From: Desulfobacteraceae bacterium
GTDB taxonomy: Bacteria; Desulfobacterota; Desulfobulbia; Desulfobulbales; Desulfobulbaceae
Assembly (NCBI GenBank): GCA_022837185.1
Contig: JALHJD010000138.1
Span: forward strand, 1-7,540
DNA length: 7,540 bases
Direction: 5' to 3'
The stretch's first letter is position 1; every line of letters starts with the position of its first letter. Below are positions 5,618 through 7,540 of this stretch, one piece after another. Position numbers and translations under genes: made by a program. The notes beneath the pieces are model-generated. The model made no database searches. It had not been told where the DNA came from and was given only the letters and a program-made list of their open reading frames with translations.

Positions 5618-5932
5618 ATGCAGTCAGGTATCTTATGGAAAACACGTTCTGGACAGCTCTCGCGACCAGCTCACTGGCAGCTTTCGTCACCTCGGTCGGG
5701 ATATAGACGATACGCAGATTTGCAGGGTGGGGCAACCGGAATACGACCTAAGCCTTCTGACCGGATTTCTTGCCACCGTGGGCATGGTGTGCTGCATGAA
5801 TTTCCGGAAGGCATCATTACCTACCTGTTATTGCTCAAAAGCGGCCTCAGCGAGCGGAAGGCCATGGTGCTGGCCTTTTTCGCGGCGGCGCTGACAACTC
5901 CCCCCCTGGGCATGCTGTTTTCCTATCCGTTG
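5614..5932 (+). pseudogene. Decayed ZIP-family metal (zinc) transporter
   Basis: Fragments of one ZIP permease, a metal importer, lie in three frames. Frame A (from ATG 5614, possibly ATG 5635) gives a first membrane helix MENTFWTALATSSLAAFVTS, stops at TAG 5704-5706 where relatives have tyrosine, and continues TIRRFAGWGNRNTT to TAA 5749. Frame B (5748-5789) gives LSLLTGFLATVGMV. Frame C (from 5792) gives LHEFPEGIITYLLLLKSG, carrying the HExPEG metal-binding helix, then LAFFAAALTTP and LFSYP. From B to C the shift is exactly two bases (GTGTG at 5787-5791). Between A and B the family's helices 2-4 are missing, about 100 residues. Homology ends near 5932, so the last helices are missing as well, just before the convergent hydrolase gene ends. 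TTPPLG also has one extra proline codon relative to the usual TTPLG. The family call is strong; loss of function is near certain unless the sequence is badly assembled. Confidence 0.82.
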
Positions 5933-5946
5933 AGGCGCAGACCAGC

Positions 5947-7540
5947 TCACAGCAGCGGGTACTGTTTTTTCATTTCCTTGTACACGAGTGAGGAGACTTT
6001 TCTGATCACGTTGCCGCGGGTGAGCATCCATTCGCTGTAATTGTGCGGCCTTGAGCTGCGCTGGATGATGCCGACCAGGGCATAGGGATAGCGGTTTCCC
6101 GATTTGTCGCGGGGAACCAGGATCCCCATGTCGCCGCACAGGTAGGCGGTTGAGCCGGTTTTGTTGTAGACCAGGGTGCCTTGCGGGATCGGGGTCCCGT
6201 CGTAGAGCCGGTCGCGGCCGGGCAGGGACATCAGGCGGCGGATTTCCCTGCTGTAGGGCAAACGGTCATCCCACAGAGCCTGCAGGAAGCGGATATAGTC
6301 GGCCGGCGGAGCGATGTTCTTATACGTTTTTCCCCCGGGCGGAATATATTCGGTTATGAGGGTATTTTTAAAGATATCGCCGTAATGCGTCCGGAGAATC
6401 CTGTCGCACGTGGACGGGCCGCCGGTCTGGCGGATTACCCAGTTGGTGGCCTCGTTGTTGCTGCGTTGAATCATCAGCTCCATGTTTCTGCGGCTTTTCG
6501 GACCGTACGGCAATTCGCCCTGCTGTACCCGGTGAAAAAAGGCCAGGGCCACAAAGGGTTTGATCATGCTCGCCGCCTGGAACACCATTTCGCCGTTGAT
6601 GTCCACTAGGCTCTCACCCGTGTTCAGGTCGTACACCATCCAGCCGGTTTTCTCGTTGCTGGAGATCCGGCCTTTCCTGCGCAGATCCTTGATGTACGCC
6701 TCTATGGTCTGTTCGAGTTCTTTTTGCGCGGAGCCGGACGACGCCCGTGCGATCGTCGGGGAGGCACTATTCTTCTTGTATTGGGGCGCGGATGGCGGGG
6801 ACTTTGCCGCGGGCTTTTTTTTCGCCGGCACGTCTATGATGGCCAACGATGGTTCTTTGATCGGCGAAGGTTCTTTGTCCAACGCAGGTTGAGCAACCGA
6901 CGAAGGTTCCTTGTCCAAAGAAGGTTCTTCCTGCAACGGGGAGGCTTCATCCAGGAGTGAGGACTCGCCGAAAATAACGGGATTGTTTTTCTCGGCAATG
7001 ATAGCGGTGGATATCCCCTTCCGCTTCAGAAGCCGGGCGTGTTTTCCGGCAACCGCATGGGTGGAGGCCCGGTCGCCGCGGCGCCGGTAGATGAGCGTAT
7101 AATTGTCGCCGGAAGTCTGCTCGATAAAAAGATTCTTGCCGACCTCGCTGCCCAGTACACGGTACACGGTGTCGTACTGTTTTTTCAGGGCCTCGAGATC
7201 CGGACCCAGGCCGTAGCTGACATTGAACAGATTATCATACTCCTTGTTGTCAACGGCAAAACAATCGTTCAGTCCGGCTTCCTTGAGCATCCCGTTGAGC
7301 TGTATCATGAGCTGGGCGGAACTCAAAACGGTCCCGTTGTGATCGTAGATAAGCCCGTAATCCCCCTGTTGGCGGGTGACAATATGCAGGTTCCGGGCGA
7401 TGTCGGGATCCAGCACTTCCTCGAGCTGATTCTGGTACTCAAGAAGAGTGTCCATGCTGTTATCCCAGAGAAAAACAAGGTCGTACCGGGAGGCTTGGGA
7501 AAACACCTGGCAAGGAAAGGAGACAAACCACAGTAGAAGG
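5947..7540 (-). CDS. Exported serine hydrolase, beta-lactamase/DD-peptidase fold, with SPOR-like N-terminus (5' end outside window)
   Basis: A penicillin-recognising serine hydrolase, probably periplasmic and acting on peptidoglycan. The frame stays open to the window edge; a GTG at 7506 is not the real start, because the codons before it encode LLLWFVSFPCQVFSQA, the hydrophobic core and cleavage region of a signal peptide. Numbering from that GTG (519 residues), two similar units at about 38-90 and 120-172 (GLIYDHNGT / TLIYRRRGD followed by a helix ending in LKEAGLN / LKRKGIS) look SPOR-like, a peptidoglycan-binding fold. A Pro/Ser/Glu/Lys linker (181-260) follows. The catalytic domain (about 265-519) has S313-MI-K316, S349-N-N351 and K449-T-G451. 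The omega-loop glutamate motif of true class A beta-lactamases is not evident, so a D,D-carboxypeptidase or endopeptidase role is more likely than antibiotic hydrolysis. It is convergent with the ZIP relic and independent of the operon. Confidence 0.82.
   Translation of the reverse strand, partial: LLLWFVSFPCQVFSQASRYDLVFLWDNSMDTLLEYQNQLEEVLDPDIARNLHIVTRQQGDYGLIYDHNGTVLSSAQLMIQLNGMLKEAGLNDCFAVDNKEYDNLFNVSYGLGPDLEALKKQYDTVYRVLGSEVGKNLFIEQTSGDNYTLIYRRRGDRASTHAVAGKHARLLKRKGISTAIIAEKNNPVIFGESSLLDEASPLQEEPSLDKEPSSVAQPALDKEPSPIKEPSLAIIDVPAKKKPAAKSPPSAPQYKKNSASPTIARASSGSAQKELEQTIEAYIKDLRRKGRISSNEKTGWMVYDLNTGESLVDINGEMVFQAASMIKPFVALAFFHRVQQGELPYGPKSRRNMELMIQRSNNEATNWVIRQTGGPSTCDRILRTHYGDIFKNTLITEYIPPGGKTYKNIAPPADYIRFLQALWDDRLPYSREIRRLMSLPGRDRLYDGTPIPQGTLVYNKTGSTAYLCGDMGILVPRDKSGNRYPYALVGIIQRSSRPHNYSEWMLTRGNVIRKVSSLVYKEMKKQYPLL
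6841..6966 (-). repeat. 18-bp tandem repeat encoding hexapeptides in the hydrolase linker
   Basis: GGTT or a close variant recurs at 6851, 6869, 6887, 6905 and 6923, an exact 18-base period, with degenerate units to about 6966. On the minus strand this encodes about seven hexapeptides with a consensus near KEPSLD (for example EEPSLD, AQPALD, KEPSPI). Because the unit is a multiple of three, copy-number change would lengthen or shorten the linker without breaking the frame. Confidence 0.7.

Noticed and set aside
7504..7506. GTG 7506 as the start of the serine hydrolase
   Set aside because: The frame continues upstream into a hydrophobic signal-peptide-like segment, so the true start is outside the window.
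7039..7536. Plus-strand open frame of 165 codons opposite the hydrolase N-terminus
   Set aside because: The minus-strand frame is continuous with the catalytic domain and signal peptide; this one is its shadow.

Overview
The window looks like a chromosomal segment of an anaerobic, moderately GC-rich bacterium, most likely a sulfate- or sulfur-metabolising Desulfobacterota (Desulfobulbus-like). This assignment is an inference. It rests on the gene mix: a PAS/sigma-54 activator, an MTH1175/NifX-type domain, a Mrp-type P-loop ATPase, an MBL-fold enzyme and a radical SAM protein together. That set resembles the anaerobe-specific 'orange protein' (ORP) loci of Desulfovibrio (DVU2103-DVU2109), where a sigma-54 regulator sits between divergent operons encoding MTH1175-family proteins and Mrp/MinD-type ATPases. 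No rRNA, tRNA, CRISPR array or insertion sequence is visible.

Layout. (1) 37-888, minus: a PAS/sigma-54 activator whose AAA+ domain breaks off after about residue 267. Sensor I, the arginine finger, sensor II and the HTH are missing, so it is truncated. (2) 889-1450: a 560-base divergent intergenic region. It holds a plausible sigma-70 promoter in each direction, an 8+8 bp inverted repeat that could be an operator, and a strong hairpin with a T-rich tail in the leader of the rightward operon. A second copy of the stem sequence lies downstream, an arrangement that looks like an attenuator. (3) 1451-5502, plus: a compact operon of a cation diffusion facilitator fused to an MTH1175/NifX-like domain, a Mrp/NBP35-type ATPase (11-base overlap), an MBL-fold hydrolase and a radical SAM protein. 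(4) 5503-5946: a possible 37-codon ORF, crossed GC-rich inverted repeats, and the wreck of a ZIP-family metal permease. The wreck has an in-frame stop, an internal deletion, a 2-base frameshift and loss of its 3' end. (5) 5947-7540, minus: an exported serine hydrolase (class A beta-lactamase/DD-peptidase fold) with two N-terminal SPOR-like units and a linker of hexapeptide repeats. Its 5' end lies outside the window.

How it may work (inference): the four-gene operon would couple a membrane metal transporter, carrying its own cluster- or metallocofactor-binding domain, to an ATPase of the Fe-S carrier family, an MBL hydrolase and a radical SAM enzyme. That points to metal-cofactor assembly or metal homeostasis. 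Both flanks are damaged: the regulator on the left is cut and the ZIP importer on the right is a relic. The operon may have moved from sigma-54 control to sigma-70 promotion with leader attenuation. I found no convincing -24/-12 promoter in front of it.
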